Assembly (NCBI GenBank): GCA_944372575.1
Contig: CALVZS010000004.1
Location: 1-64,000 of the forward strand
Direction: 5' to 3'
DNA from: an uncultured Clostridia bacterium
Lineage (GTDB): Bacteria > Bacillota > Clostridia > Christensenellales > Borkfalkiaceae
Length of the DNA: 64,000 bases
Part shown: one piece after another, positions 26,728 to 34,367 of the stretch
Position numbering within the stretch: position 1 is the first letter of the stretch
Layout of the letters: each line of letters opens with the position of its first letter
Notes under the pieces: generated by a model
What the model saw: the letters and a program-made list of their open reading frames with translations, nothing else
The model's database searches: none
What the model was told of the DNA's origin: nothing
Translations under genes and position numbers: made by a program

Positions 26728-27815
26728 GGGGGGCGCGGAGCGGCGCGTATGGCGAACGGCGTGCGGGCGCGCGGACGGGCAGACGGCGGGCGCTGCTCTA
26801 TATGGCCGCCTATGCGCTGCGCTTTCTGGCGGTCGCGGCCATCATCACGGTGGCGGTATTTGTGTGCGAGGCGGCGGTCTCGGCGTTCGGGGCGCACACG
26901 GGCGCCGTTGCAGCGGTCATGCTGGTTGCCGTCGTCTTTTTGTCGCTCGCGCTCACCGTGTCCGAACTGCTGCTGCGCAAATTCACGGTGGAGCGCCCCG
27001 TTGCCCGCATCGCGGAGATGGCACACCGCATCGCGGCGGGGGATTTCTCCGTGCGCGCGGACGTGACGAACGCCTATGGCAACTACAATGAATATGACTG
27101 TATCCTGCTCGATCTGGAGCGCGCTGCGGCGGAGCTCGACCAGGCGGAAAAGATGCGCATCGATTTTGTCTCCAACGTGTCGCACGAGCTGAAGACGCCG
27201 CTCGCCGTCATCTGCAGCTATGCACAGGCGCTCGAAAAACCCGGCCTGAGCGAACAGGCGCGCGCGGAGTATCTGAAGGTGCTGCGCGAAACGGCGGAAC
27301 GCCTTGCCGCTCTCGTGCATAACGTGCTCCGGCTCAACCGCCTGGAACACCGCAAGCTGGGGGAGGAACGGGGGGAAGTCAGGCTGCATGAACAGATTGC
27401 GCAGTGCATCCTGCAGTTTGAGGACGCCATTGAGGCGAAGGGCCTGGAGCTTATCTGCGATCTGGACGACGTGACCATTGTTTCGGATGCGGGGTGTCTG
27501 GAACTCGTCTGGAACAATCTTCTCTCCAACGCCGTCAAGTTTACGGACGCGGGCAGCATATCCGTGACGCTCAAAATGAGGGACAGCCGTGCAGTGGTCA
27601 CCGTGTCCGATACGGGCTGCGGAATGTCCGCCGAGACGGGGGCGCATATCTTCGAACAGTTCTACCAGGGCGATACCTCCCATGCCGGGGAGGGCAACGG
27701 GCTGGGGCTGGCGCTCGTCAAGAAGGTCATTGCGGTGCTGGGCGGGGAGATCGGAGCCGAGAGCGAGGAGGGGAAGGGCAGCACCTTCCGGGTGACGCTG
27801 CCCATGCAGTCATGA
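26724..27815 (+). CDS. Sensor histidine kinase with minimal extracellular loop
   Basis: A 363-residue membrane kinase. Two membrane segments (about 24-48 and 61-84) are joined by only about a dozen residues, then come HAMP (about 85-135), the H-box SNVSHELKTPL with H154, the N-box around NNLLSNAVKF, and the ATP-lid GNGLGLALVKK. The very short outer loop marks it as an intramembrane-sensing kinase, of the kind that often gets its signal from partner membrane proteins. The next gene, a polytopic membrane protein overlapping by 4 bases, is a natural candidate partner. Confidence 0.93.
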   Translation: MRGARSGAYGERRAGARTGRRRALLYMAAYALRFLAVAAIITVAVFVCEAAVSAFGAHTGAVAAVMLVAVVFLSLALTVSELLLRKFTVERPVARIAEMAHRIAAGDFSVRADVTNAYGNYNEYDCILLDLERAAAELDQAEKMRIDFVSNVSHELKTPLAVICSYAQALEKPGLSEQARAEYLKVLRETAERLAALVHNVLRLNRLEHRKLGEERGEVRLHEQIAQCILQFEDAIEAKGLELICDLDDVTIVSDAGCLELVWNNLLSNAVKFTDAGSISVTLKMRDSRAVVTVSDTGCGMSAETGAHIFEQFYQGDTSHAGEGNGLGLALVKKVIAVLGGEIGAESEEGKGSTFRVTLPMQS

Positions 27816-28768
27816 GAAAATTTTTGCAATTTTTGAGGGAGCCGCCGCTCTGGTTCGCGGCGGCAGAATGGCTGCTGACTCTTTTGTCCGTTGCGGGCAG
27901 CATTGCCGTTGTCGCGCTGCAGCTCACGGCGGTCTGGGACTATGCGGTCTATGCGCTTGCGGCGCTCTTTCTCGGCTACGGCATTTTTCTGGCGGTAAAA
28001 CTCGCTCCGCGGATGAAGGCGGGCGTCGTCCGCCGTGCCAGCCGCCACGTCTTCACCAACAATCTCGTCTCCGATTACGGGTTCCGTACGCTCGCCTTTT
28101 CCACGCTCTCCTTTGCCGTCAACGCGGGGTATGCCATCGCGCACGTCGTGCTTGCCGTCGTGTGGAATTCGCTCTGGTACGGGGCGCTCGCCGCCTATTA
28201 TTTTCTTTTGAGCCTCATGCGCGGCGGTATCCTTCTGTGCGGCAGGAGCGCCAAGAAGCGTGCGGGCGGGGATGAGGAGACGCTGCTTGCATATAAGTGG
28301 CGCATCTTCCGTGCCTGCGGCGCCGCGCTGCTCGTTCTGGAGTTTGCGCTCACGGCGTTCGTCACACAGACGGTGATCTTCGGGCGGCCTCAGACGCCTT
28401 CGCTCATCATGGCCATCGCCTCGGCGGCGTACACCTTCTATAAGATGACGATCGCCGTTGTGCAGGTGTTCAGGGTGCGCAGGACGGGGGATCCGCTCCT
28501 GCAGTCGCTGCGCAATATCAATCTGTCCAACGCGCTTGTTTCCCTTTTCGCACTGCAGATCACGCTGGTCGCGGCGCAGGGCGGCGCGGATGAGAGTATG
28601 CGCATCATGAACATCGTCATGGGATTTTTGATCTGCGCGCTGACCATCGCGCTGGGCTGCTTTATGATCATCCGTGCAAGCCAGAAACTCGGCCGTATCA
28701 GAAAGGCCGCCGAGGTACAGACGGTGCTGCCCGGACAGCCGGAGGAGGAAAAAGATGCCGGAGAATAA
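27812..28768 (+). CDS. Polytopic membrane protein, possible sensor partner
   Basis: A 318-residue protein with about seven or eight hydrophobic segments and no transporter signature I recognise. ATG 27812 overlaps the kinase stop by 4 bases and follows the reading frame MRKFLQFLREPPLWF. Position in the operon and membrane location suggest an accessory part of the sensor or an envelope function it controls. It ends with a 14-base overlap into the next gene. Confidence 0.75.
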   Translation: MRKFLQFLREPPLWFAAAEWLLTLLSVAGSIAVVALQLTAVWDYAVYALAALFLGYGIFLAVKLAPRMKAGVVRRASRHVFTNNLVSDYGFRTLAFSTLSFAVNAGYAIAHVVLAVVWNSLWYGALAAYYFLLSLMRGGILLCGRSAKKRAGGDEETLLAYKWRIFRACGAALLVLEFALTAFVTQTVIFGRPQTPSLIMAIASAAYTFYKMTIAVVQVFRVRRTGDPLLQSLRNINLSNALVSLFALQITLVAAQGGADESMRIMNIVMGFLICALTIALGCFMIIRASQKLGRIRKAAEVQTVLPGQPEEEKDAGE

Positions 28769-29150
28769 ATTCAGGTACAGCTATTCGGCGCCCACCGAGG
28801 AGGAGCGGCGGGAGATCGAGAGCATCCGCGCCGCCTATGCCGCGGACGAGCGGTCGGAAAAACTTGCCCGCCTGCGGAAACTGAACAGGCACGTCAAAAA
28901 CGTACCCATGTGCATCGCGCTGACGCTGGGCGTTGCAGGGGTGCTCATCTTCGGGCTGGGGATGTCCATGATCCTTTCATGGAGCATCTTTGCGGGCGGT
29001 GTGGCAGTCGCCGCAGCGGGCGCACTGCCCATGGCGTTGGCCGCGCCCGCCTACAACCTGGCGCTGGCGCGCGAAAAAAAGAGGCACGGAGCAGAGATCC
29101 TGCGGCTCTCGGAGGAGCTGCTTGGCGAAGACGATACCAAACATCTTTGA
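28755..29150 (+). CDS. Small two-segment membrane protein
   Basis: A 131-residue protein: charged N-terminus with SAPTEEERREIESIRAAYA, two membrane segments (about 53-75 and 80-103) and a charged tail with EILRLSEELL. It shares this architecture with the 118-residue protein at 29303: charged helix, two membrane segments, and a closing LS-E/D-ELL. The two therefore look like paralogues. It ends the first transcript of the two-component region, 7 bp before a terminator. Confidence 0.7.
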   Translation: MPENKFRYSYSAPTEEERREIESIRAAYAADERSEKLARLRKLNRHVKNVPMCIALTLGVAGVLIFGLGMSMILSWSIFAGGVAVAAAGALPMALAAPAYNLALAREKKRHGAEILRLSEELLGEDDTKHL

Positions 29151-29157
29151 CAGGAAC

Positions 29158-29188
29158 CCGCTTGCAGAGGAACTGCAGGCGGTTTTTT
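29158..29188 (+). terminator. Terminator inside the two-component region
   Basis: CCGCTTGCAG (29158-29167) pairs with CTGCAGGCGG (29173-29182, one G-U pair) and is followed by six T. Confidence 0.8.
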
Positions 29189-29207
29189 GTGCGGATTAAC
29201 ATTTCTT

Positions 29208-29271
29208 TTACAAACAAGTTACGTTTTGCTTACAAAAGGGCAAACATTCGGCAACATCGGCGGGGTATGAT
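29208..29271 (+). promoter_or_regulatory. Activator-type promoter with three TTAC half-sites
   Basis: TTAC at 29208, 29219 and 29230, exactly 11 bp apart, lie upstream of a -10 TATGAT (29266-29271). The expected -35 position holds AACATT, a poor match, so activation is likely needed. The tandem spacing suits an OmpR-family response regulator such as the one encoded at 26059. Confidence 0.55.
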
Positions 29272-29302
29272 ATGCGTGTAAATCAAAGGAGGTAACAGGA
29301 AC

Positions 29303-29659
29303 ATGGATATGCAGGAGAGGCAGTATGCCGAAAAGATGCGCGCGGCGTATGCGCCCGCCAATGAAGAGCAGACCAAGCTGGAACAGCTCAAGGGACTTGA
29401 CCGGAAGGTGCGCCGCCCGGCGGAGATCTTTGCCTATACGTTCGGGATCGTCGGGGCGCTCGTGTTGGGCGCGGGGATGTGCCTGGCGATGGAGGTCATC
29501 GGCAGCGGGCTGATGGCGGTCGGCGTCGTCGTCGGCGTCGTTGGCATCGCCATGGTCACGGCAAATTACTTCATCTGTCGCGCCATCCTGCGTTCGCGCA
29601 GGAAAAAATATGCGGAAAAGATCCTCTCGCTCTCCGATGAGCTGCTCGATCAACAATAA
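29303..29659 (+). CDS. Small two-segment membrane protein, paralogue of the 28755 protein
   Basis: A 118-residue protein with a charged N-terminal helix (QERQYAEKMRAAYAPANEEQ), two membrane segments (about 42-64 and 68-91) and a basic tail ending KILSLSDELLDQQ. The layout and ends match the small protein encoded at 28755. It opens the second transcript, preceded by the TTAC-repeat promoter and an AAAGGAGG Shine-Dalgarno. Function unknown. Confidence 0.72.
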   Translation: MDMQERQYAEKMRAAYAPANEEQTKLEQLKGLDRKVRRPAEIFAYTFGIVGALVLGAGMCLAMEVIGSGLMAVGVVVGVVGIAMVTANYFICRAILRSRRKKYAEKILSLSDELLDQQ

Positions 29660-29683
29660 AACCAATGCAAGGAGGAAACAACT

Positions 29684-29944
29684 ATGACAGATTTTCATCC
29701 CTTCAGGGACATGAAGGAGAGCGCAAAGGCGCAGCATCAGGTGGACAAGGCAAACTTTGAGGCGGTAAAGGCCGAAACCAAAGCGACGTGGGAGGAGGCA
29801 AAACTTTCTCCCAAGGAAAGACAGCAACTCATGCAGCGCGAGCGCGACGAGCAGATCGCCGCAGCCCATGCGCGCACCGCTGCCGCGCAGGAGCGCATGG
29901 AACGGGGAAAGAAAATCAGGGAGGGGGAGACCCATGAAAATTGA
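29684..29944 (+). CDS. Short hydrophilic coiled-coil protein
   Basis: An 86-residue, highly charged protein without membrane or signal segments, rich in Ala, Glu, Lys and Gln and predicted to be a continuous helix or coiled coil (KANFEAVKAETKATWEEAKL and QERMERGKKIRE). AAGGAGG precedes ATG 29684. The stop overlaps the next start by 11 bases. I do not recognise the family. Confidence 0.65.
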   Translation: MTDFHPFRDMKESAKAQHQVDKANFEAVKAETKATWEEAKLSPKERQQLMQRERDEQIAAAHARTAAAQERMERGKKIREGETHEN

Positions 29945-30883
29945 AAATCCTGAGATCACCCTCGCCGATGAGGCGAGAAACGGCGTTAAGGAAGAGGTCA
30001 GAAGCGGTTTTCTGGACTGGCTGTTCGAGTTCAACGTGACGGGCGGCGACGGCGAGCTGTACGCGCTCGGCGGTTCCATTCTCTCCCTCGCGCTCGAAAA
30101 GATCGACCTTGCCACACTCTGCATGGCAAAGGGTACAGGCAGCGTAAAGCAGCTTAAAAATTCTATCTACAAACTCACGCAGTTCCCGGGCGGCTGCATG
30201 AACAAATTTTATCACAATCCGCAGGGCACTTTAAAGATTGAAAAGCGCGAGCACAGCGTGTTTGTAACCTGCGGCGAGCAGTACAAGGTCGAGTGCTTTG
30301 ACGATTATTCGTGGCACATCATGGCGGATACGCTGGACGGCGAATACAAGGCAGACCTTTGGCATCGCGCTTACGGTTATCCCCTCTGGTACGGCAGGGA
30401 AACGCCATCCTATCTTAGGACTGGGGGTATATCACTTTCGACCAGATCCACTCCTCCATGTACGACATGCGCCTTGGAATGAAGGACTTTGCGATTTACG
30501 ACATTGAGAACAAGAAATACTACCCCGAAGGAAAAATGGAGATAACGCACTCCGACCGGGCGTTCATGCGCGAGCTGGACGGCTTTGTACCTATGACCTA
30601 CAACATAAAGATACAGTCTGAGGGCGGAATTTACGAGGTAAATGCCCACGTCGGCAATGCGCGCACCTGGGGCGTTACCTACAAGGTTCCCGATAATCCC
30701 GTGGCGGTGCTCATCTTCAACAAGGTGGAAGGCACCTTTACGGGCAGGGACAGCACGGTGCGCACGCTCACGGGCGGCAGGGGTACCATGTCGGTGCGCC
30801 AGTGGCACGCCTATCCCAACATTCTGTCCCGCGAGCTGTACAGCGATGAGGAAAAGAGCGGGGAAAAGTTTGAAACGCTTTGA
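29934..30883 (+). pseudogene. Frameshifted gene of unknown family
   Basis: Two frames together encode one protein of about 316 residues. The first frame starts MKIENPEITLADEARNGVKE and breaks after GRETPSYLR. The second resumes as DWGYITFDQIHSSMYDMRL and ends ILSRELYSDEEKSG. Restoring one G in the run at 30418-30420 (agg-gac-tgg) joins them, so the break looks like a one-base deletion, or a consensus error. The protein is polar, with no signal peptide. A beta-rich lipocalin-like shape is only a guess, and I do not recognise the family. It overlaps the preceding gene by 11 bases. Confidence 0.7.
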
Positions 30884-30939
30884 GTTTGGCCGATCACATG
30901 CGACTGATTTTTCTGACTGATCACTTGTGACTGATGAAG

Positions 30940-30975
30940 GGGCGCCCGCCGCAGATTGCGGCGGGCGCCCTTTTT
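30940..30975 (+). terminator. Terminator after the frameshifted gene
   Basis: A perfect 13-bp stem, GGGCGCCCGCCGC (30940-30952) with 30958-30970, then five T. An imperfect 17-bp direct repeat (30892-30908 and 30919-30935) lies immediately upstream. Confidence 0.9.
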
Positions 30976-31017
30976 GGCCGTTGTATGAAAACGTGTCCCC
31001 GGCGCCTTTGCCGCCCG

Positions 31018-31410
31018 TCAGAATTGTTGTGCGATGCGCCGAACGATGTCACGGTCGGCGGGGCAGAAGTCGAAGGCGGGCAGCTCCCCGGGGGCGGCCC
31101 AGCGCAGTTCGGCGTGTTCGATGGCGCGTGGCTCGCCCGAGGCGATCGCGGCGCGAAATAGCGTGAGGCGGATGGTCAGGTCGGGGTAGGAATGTGTCAC
31201 CTCGGCATAGATGTCGCCCACGGCGATCGTCACGCCCAGTTCTTCGCGGCATTCGCGCACCAGCGCCTGTTCCTTGGTTTCGCTATCTTCCACCTTGCCG
31301 CCCGCAAATTCCCACAGCAGCGCCCGCGCCTTGTGGGCGGGCCTGCGGCAGATGAGCAGTTTTCCGCCCCGTTCGATGAGGGCGGCGACCACTTCAACGG
31401 GTGCGCTCAT
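31018..31410 (-). CDS. Nudix hydrolase, 8-oxo-dGTP diphosphatase-like
   Basis: A 130-residue Nudix enzyme. The Nudix box is complete (GGKVEDSETKEQALVRECRE followed by ELGV, about residues 36-59), and a conserved N-terminal EVVAALIERGGKLLICRR fits MutT. It would remove oxidised nucleotides such as 8-oxo-dGTP. It overlaps the dGTPase-like gene by 4 bases, pairing two nucleotide-pool enzymes in one operon. Confidence 0.9.
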   Translation of the reverse strand: MSAPVEVVAALIERGGKLLICRRPAHKARALLWEFAGGKVEDSETKEQALVRECREELGVTIAVGDIYAEVTHSYPDLTIRLTLFRAAIASGEPRAIEHAELRWAAPGELPAFDFCPADRDIVRRIAQQF

Positions 31411-32624
31411 GCAGGTCTCCCCCCATCGAAATAGCCGACATAGTCAAGGTGCAGGCTGCTTTTCGGGAACAGGTATGCATACAGATCCACAAAGTAGTCG
31501 TCCGTCATGCTGGCAATGTAGTCGAGTACGATCAGGTTGTGCTCCGTTTCGGGGTAGGGCAGGCGGCGGTGCTTTGCGTAGTATGGTTTCTGCAGATAGT
31601 CGATGTGCTGGCGGAAAACGGGGGAGCTCTTTTGGCCCTTGTTCAGGTCGTCCAGGAGTTTTTCGTACAGCTCGGCCATCATGGCATGAATGGTGTCGTC
31701 CGCATTTTTTACGTTTTCGTGGCGGTAGATGCGGGCATAGTTTTCCCGTTTCGCCGCCCGCAGCGCCGCGAAGTGCTTCTCGTCCAGCTTCAGCCAGGGG
31801 GTGAAGTAACTGTTTTCGATCAGGTTGACCATCAGATTGTTGACGATCTCCGCATTGATGGTGCCGATACCCATGTCCGCAAAATGCACCTCTCCCAGCG
31901 CCTTGCTGCGCTCGGCATCGTGCCGGTCTTTGCCCAGGTAGGCGATGATGTCGCAGATGCGCACCACGCAGCCCTCCAGCGTACACGGGACGAGCCGTGC
32001 GATCTTTGCCGTGTCCGCGCGGCACGCCTGCAGGCGCGCGTCCAGTTCGCTAAATCCGGAGAGGGGGGCCGGACGGTATTCGTCCAGCTCCAGCTCGCCG
32101 TTGTGCGCGGCGATCCCGTCCAACGTCTGCAGCGTCAGATTGAGGGGGAAGATCTCGTCCAGTACGCGCACGGAGTGCAGATTGTGCGCAAAGTGCAGTC
32201 CCGTATGGGAAAAGTACAGCTCGTCCAGAAAGCGTTCGCCCGTGTGGCCGAAGGGAGTATGCCCGATGTCGTGTCCCAGTGCGATCGCCTCGATCAGTTC
32301 GGTGTTCAGCCCCAGCGCCCGCCCGACGGTGCGCGCCGTCCGCGAGACGAGCTGAATGTGCAGGCTCCTGCGCGTGATGTCGTCGTTTTTGTAGAGGGAG
32401 AACACCTGCGTCTTGTCCGCGCAGCGGCTGTAATAGGGGCAGTTCAGGATCTTGTCCGCATCGCGGATAAAGACGGGCCGCCAGACGGTCGCTTCGTCGT
32501 GCGGATTGGGATCCCTGCGCAGGGCGCGCTTATCGTCGAACGCGAAGGGACTGCCGCGCCCCTCCGCACGGTCGCGCTCCATGCGGATGCAGAGCGTTTC
32601 GGAGAGTGTTTCATAGTGTGCCAT
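31407..32624 (-). CDS. dGTP triphosphohydrolase-like HD hydrolase
   Basis: A 405-residue HD-domain protein of the Dgt family, which hydrolyses dGTP (or other dNTPs) to the nucleoside and triphosphate. The metal site is visible: H89 in SLHIQLV and H118-D119 in ALGHDIGHTPFGH. KTQVFSL near residue 71 is also typical. The family's final conserved Asp is probably in the C-terminal half. ATG 32624 has no Shine-Dalgarno and lies 9 bases from a TATAAT -10, so the mRNA would be nearly leaderless (see findings). Divergent from the SipW locus. Confidence 0.88.
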   Translation of the reverse strand: MAHYETLSETLCIRMERDRAEGRGSPFAFDDKRALRRDPNPHDEATVWRPVFIRDADKILNCPYYSRCADKTQVFSLYKNDDITRRSLHIQLVSRTARTVGRALGLNTELIEAIALGHDIGHTPFGHTGERFLDELYFSHTGLHFAHNLHSVRVLDEIFPLNLTLQTLDGIAAHNGELELDEYRPAPLSGFSELDARLQACRADTAKIARLVPCTLEGCVVRICDIIAYLGKDRHDAERSKALGEVHFADMGIGTINAEIVNNLMVNLIENSYFTPWLKLDEKHFAALRAAKRENYARIYRHENVKNADDTIHAMMAELYEKLLDDLNKGQKSSPVFRQHIDYLQKPYYAKHRRLPYPETEHNLIVLDYIASMTDDYFVDLYAYLFPKSSLHLDYVGYFDGGRPA

Positions 32625-32633
32625 AGCGCACCC

Positions 32634-32662
32634 ATTATAGCAGATCGGCGGGAAAAATGCAA
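32634..32662 (-). promoter_or_regulatory. Promoter of the dGTPase-Nudix operon
   Basis: On the minus strand: TTGCAT (complement of 32657-32662), 17 bp, TATAAT (complement of 32634-32639) with extended TGC. The -10 edge is only 9 bases from the start codon. Confidence 0.75.
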
Positions 32663-32761
32663 AAAGTTTTCAGGGCAAAGCGGTGCGGCGAACTCCGGTT
32701 GCGCCGTCCCGATCGTGAGGGGTTGTCGCAAAATCGGCAATACGTCACAAAAACAAAAATT

Positions 32762-32816
32762 CCGGCATATTTTGCCCCGCCATGCCCCAAAGGGGGCGTG
32801 TGCTGCGGTTTGCCGG
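32762..32816. other. Nested palindrome between divergent promoters
   Basis: This lies in the 376-bp gap between the dGTPase and SipW genes. Three stems nest: CCGGCA (32762-32767) with TGCCGG (32811-32816); CCGC (32777-32780) with GCGG (32805-32808); and CATGCCCC (32781-32788) with GGGGCGTG (32793-32800). It sits upstream of both promoters, so it is not in either leader. Apart from this and the two promoters I see nothing else in the gap. Confidence 0.5.
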
Positions 32817-32892
32817 CAACGCCTGCGGGATTCCGGGATCATTTCCCCATACATGGAAAAATATTTGCGGAAAATTATTTTTTGTGGAACTA

Positions 32893-32923
32893 TTGACAAA
32901 CGGGGGGTGTTTTGTGCTATAAT
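32893..32923 (+). promoter_or_regulatory. Promoter of the SipW-TasA-like locus
   Basis: TTGACA (32893-32898) and TATAAT (32918-32923) with extended TGC, separated by 19 bp. The long spacer suggests weak unaided activity or control by a twisting or activating regulator. Confidence 0.6.
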
Positions 32924-33000
32924 ATATCTGCAATAATGTCACAGTTCATGTGCTTTTCGGAAGCGTTCCGGGGGGCAGGCATTACGGGAGACGAAAATCC

Positions 33001-33468
33001 ATGAAAAAGTCCGCATATGTCATTTTGATCGCTGCGCTCGCCGTCGTGCTGATCTGCACGGGCATCGGGCTTGCGTATCTTCTGGTGAGCCGGAATGACG
33101 AAGGCCTTGTCCTGGACGGCGTCGGCTCGGATTTCAGCGAGCAGGTCGTCATTGACGGTATCGCGCCCGGGGAGGCGCGCACCTGCATTTACCGCGGGGA
33201 GGCCGATTCCTCCGCTACCTTCACTGTTACACTGATGTCGGATGGCGGCGCGCTTGCGCAGTATCTGCGCGTTCGCATTTTGGTCGGCAACGCCATTCTC
33301 TGCGACGACACGCTGGCGGCGGTCTCCGGGCAGTCGTTCCGCACAGACGTCCATAACGGATTTGGCTTTATCATCAGCTATTCGCTCGGGGAGGAGGTCG
33401 GCAATGAGGCGCAGGGCGCCGCCTGTGCCATCCTCGCCCAATATACGCTGGAGGGCAGCGCCGCATGA
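33001..33468 (+). CDS. Membrane-anchored accessory protein of the SipW locus
   Basis: A 155-residue protein with a membrane or signal segment at about residues 5-27 and a small beta-rich ectodomain. Phrases such as DGIAPGEARTCIY and SATFTVTLMS resemble the TasA/camelysin fold, but the segment lacks the A-x-F SipW-type cleavage context seen in the later proteins, so it may stay anchored. ATG 33001 is chosen for the MKKSAYVIL start; the Shine-Dalgarno (GGGAG) is weak. It overlaps the signal-peptidase gene by 4 bases and opens the locus. Confidence 0.65.
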   Translation: MKKSAYVILIAALAVVLICTGIGLAYLLVSRNDEGLVLDGVGSDFSEQVVIDGIAPGEARTCIYRGEADSSATFTVTLMSDGGALAQYLRVRILVGNAILCDDTLAAVSGQSFRTDVHNGFGFIISYSLGEEVGNEAQGAACAILAQYTLEGSAA

Positions 33469-34367
33469 CGCCCGGGGAAGAAGCGCGGCCCGAGGAAGAA
33501 GCGCGGCCCGGGGAAGTCCCCGCTTCCGGGGAGGAGGCGCAACCCGCTCCGGAACAGCTCTCTTTGGCGCAGCCCGCAGAGGACGCGTCCGCAGCGGCAG
33601 CCGCAGCAACAGAGGATGCGCCCGCGCGGGAACGGGAAGGCGAAACGGGACAGGCTGCGCAGCAGGCACAGCCGCCCGGGCGCGGCGCCGGGAAGATATG
33701 GTCGGCGGTATCCGCCGTTTTGGTCGCCGTCATCCTCGTGGCGGCGCTCGCGGCGCTCATCGTGGCGATCTGCTATCGGGCGCAGGGCGAGACGCTCACG
33801 CTCGGAGGGATGCAGTACCGCATCGTCCTGACCGGCTCGATGGAGGGCGAGCGAGAGGACTCCATCCGCACCCATTCCCTCATCGGCATCCGCGCCGTAC
33901 CCGAGGAGGAAGAGGCGCGCGCGGCGTTCTTTGAAGAGCTTGAAGTGGGGGACATCCTCACGTTCAACGACTGGACGCGGACGGGGGCGGCGGGCGATCC
34001 CGTCGTCAACACTCACCGCATCGTGGAGATTGTCCGGACGGACGGGGCGACGCGCTACCGTACGCAGGGGGACGCCAATGACGGCCCGGACGCCTACCTC
34101 GTGGAGCAGGCGGACGTCATCGGCGTCGTGGAATGGAGCAACTACCCGATCGGGGCGGCTCTCAACTTTTTATGTTCGACGACGGGCATCGTCGTATGCC
34201 TCATCGTCCCGGCGTCGCTCATCCTCATCTTCGAGGTCATCAATATCGTGCGCATCGTCCGTTCGGACAAGCGCAGCAGACAGCAACAGGAAACGGCTGC
34301 CCGCGAGCAGGAGATTGCACGTCTCCGCCGCGAGCTGGAAGAATTAAAGAGAGGTGAAGAAAAATGA
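33465..34367 (+). CDS. sipW: SipW-type signal peptidase I with a long acidic N-terminal extension
   Basis: A 300-residue membrane protease. Residues 79-103 and about 240-262 are membrane spans. The nucleophile is S125 (VLTGSMEGE) and the general base is H184 (VVNTHRIV), as in SipW and ER-type signal peptidases, where His replaces Lys. YRTQGDANDGPD (about 198-209) matches the third conserved box. About 75 residues rich in Pro, Glu and Ala precede the first span, which is unusual because SipW proteins normally start almost at it. It is coupled by ATGA overlaps to both neighbours. Expected substrates are the TasA-like proteins encoded downstream. Confidence 0.9.
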   Translation: MTPGEEARPEEEARPGEVPASGEEAQPAPEQLSLAQPAEDASAAAAAATEDAPAREREGETGQAAQQAQPPGRGAGKIWSAVSAVLVAVILVAALAALIVAICYRAQGETLTLGGMQYRIVLTGSMEGEREDSIRTHSLIGIRAVPEEEEARAAFFEELEVGDILTFNDWTRTGAAGDPVVNTHRIVEIVRTDGATRYRTQGDANDGPDAYLVEQADVIGVVEWSNYPIGAALNFLCSTTGIVVCLIVPASLILIFEVINIVRIVRSDKRSRQQQETAAREQEIARLRRELEELKRGEEK

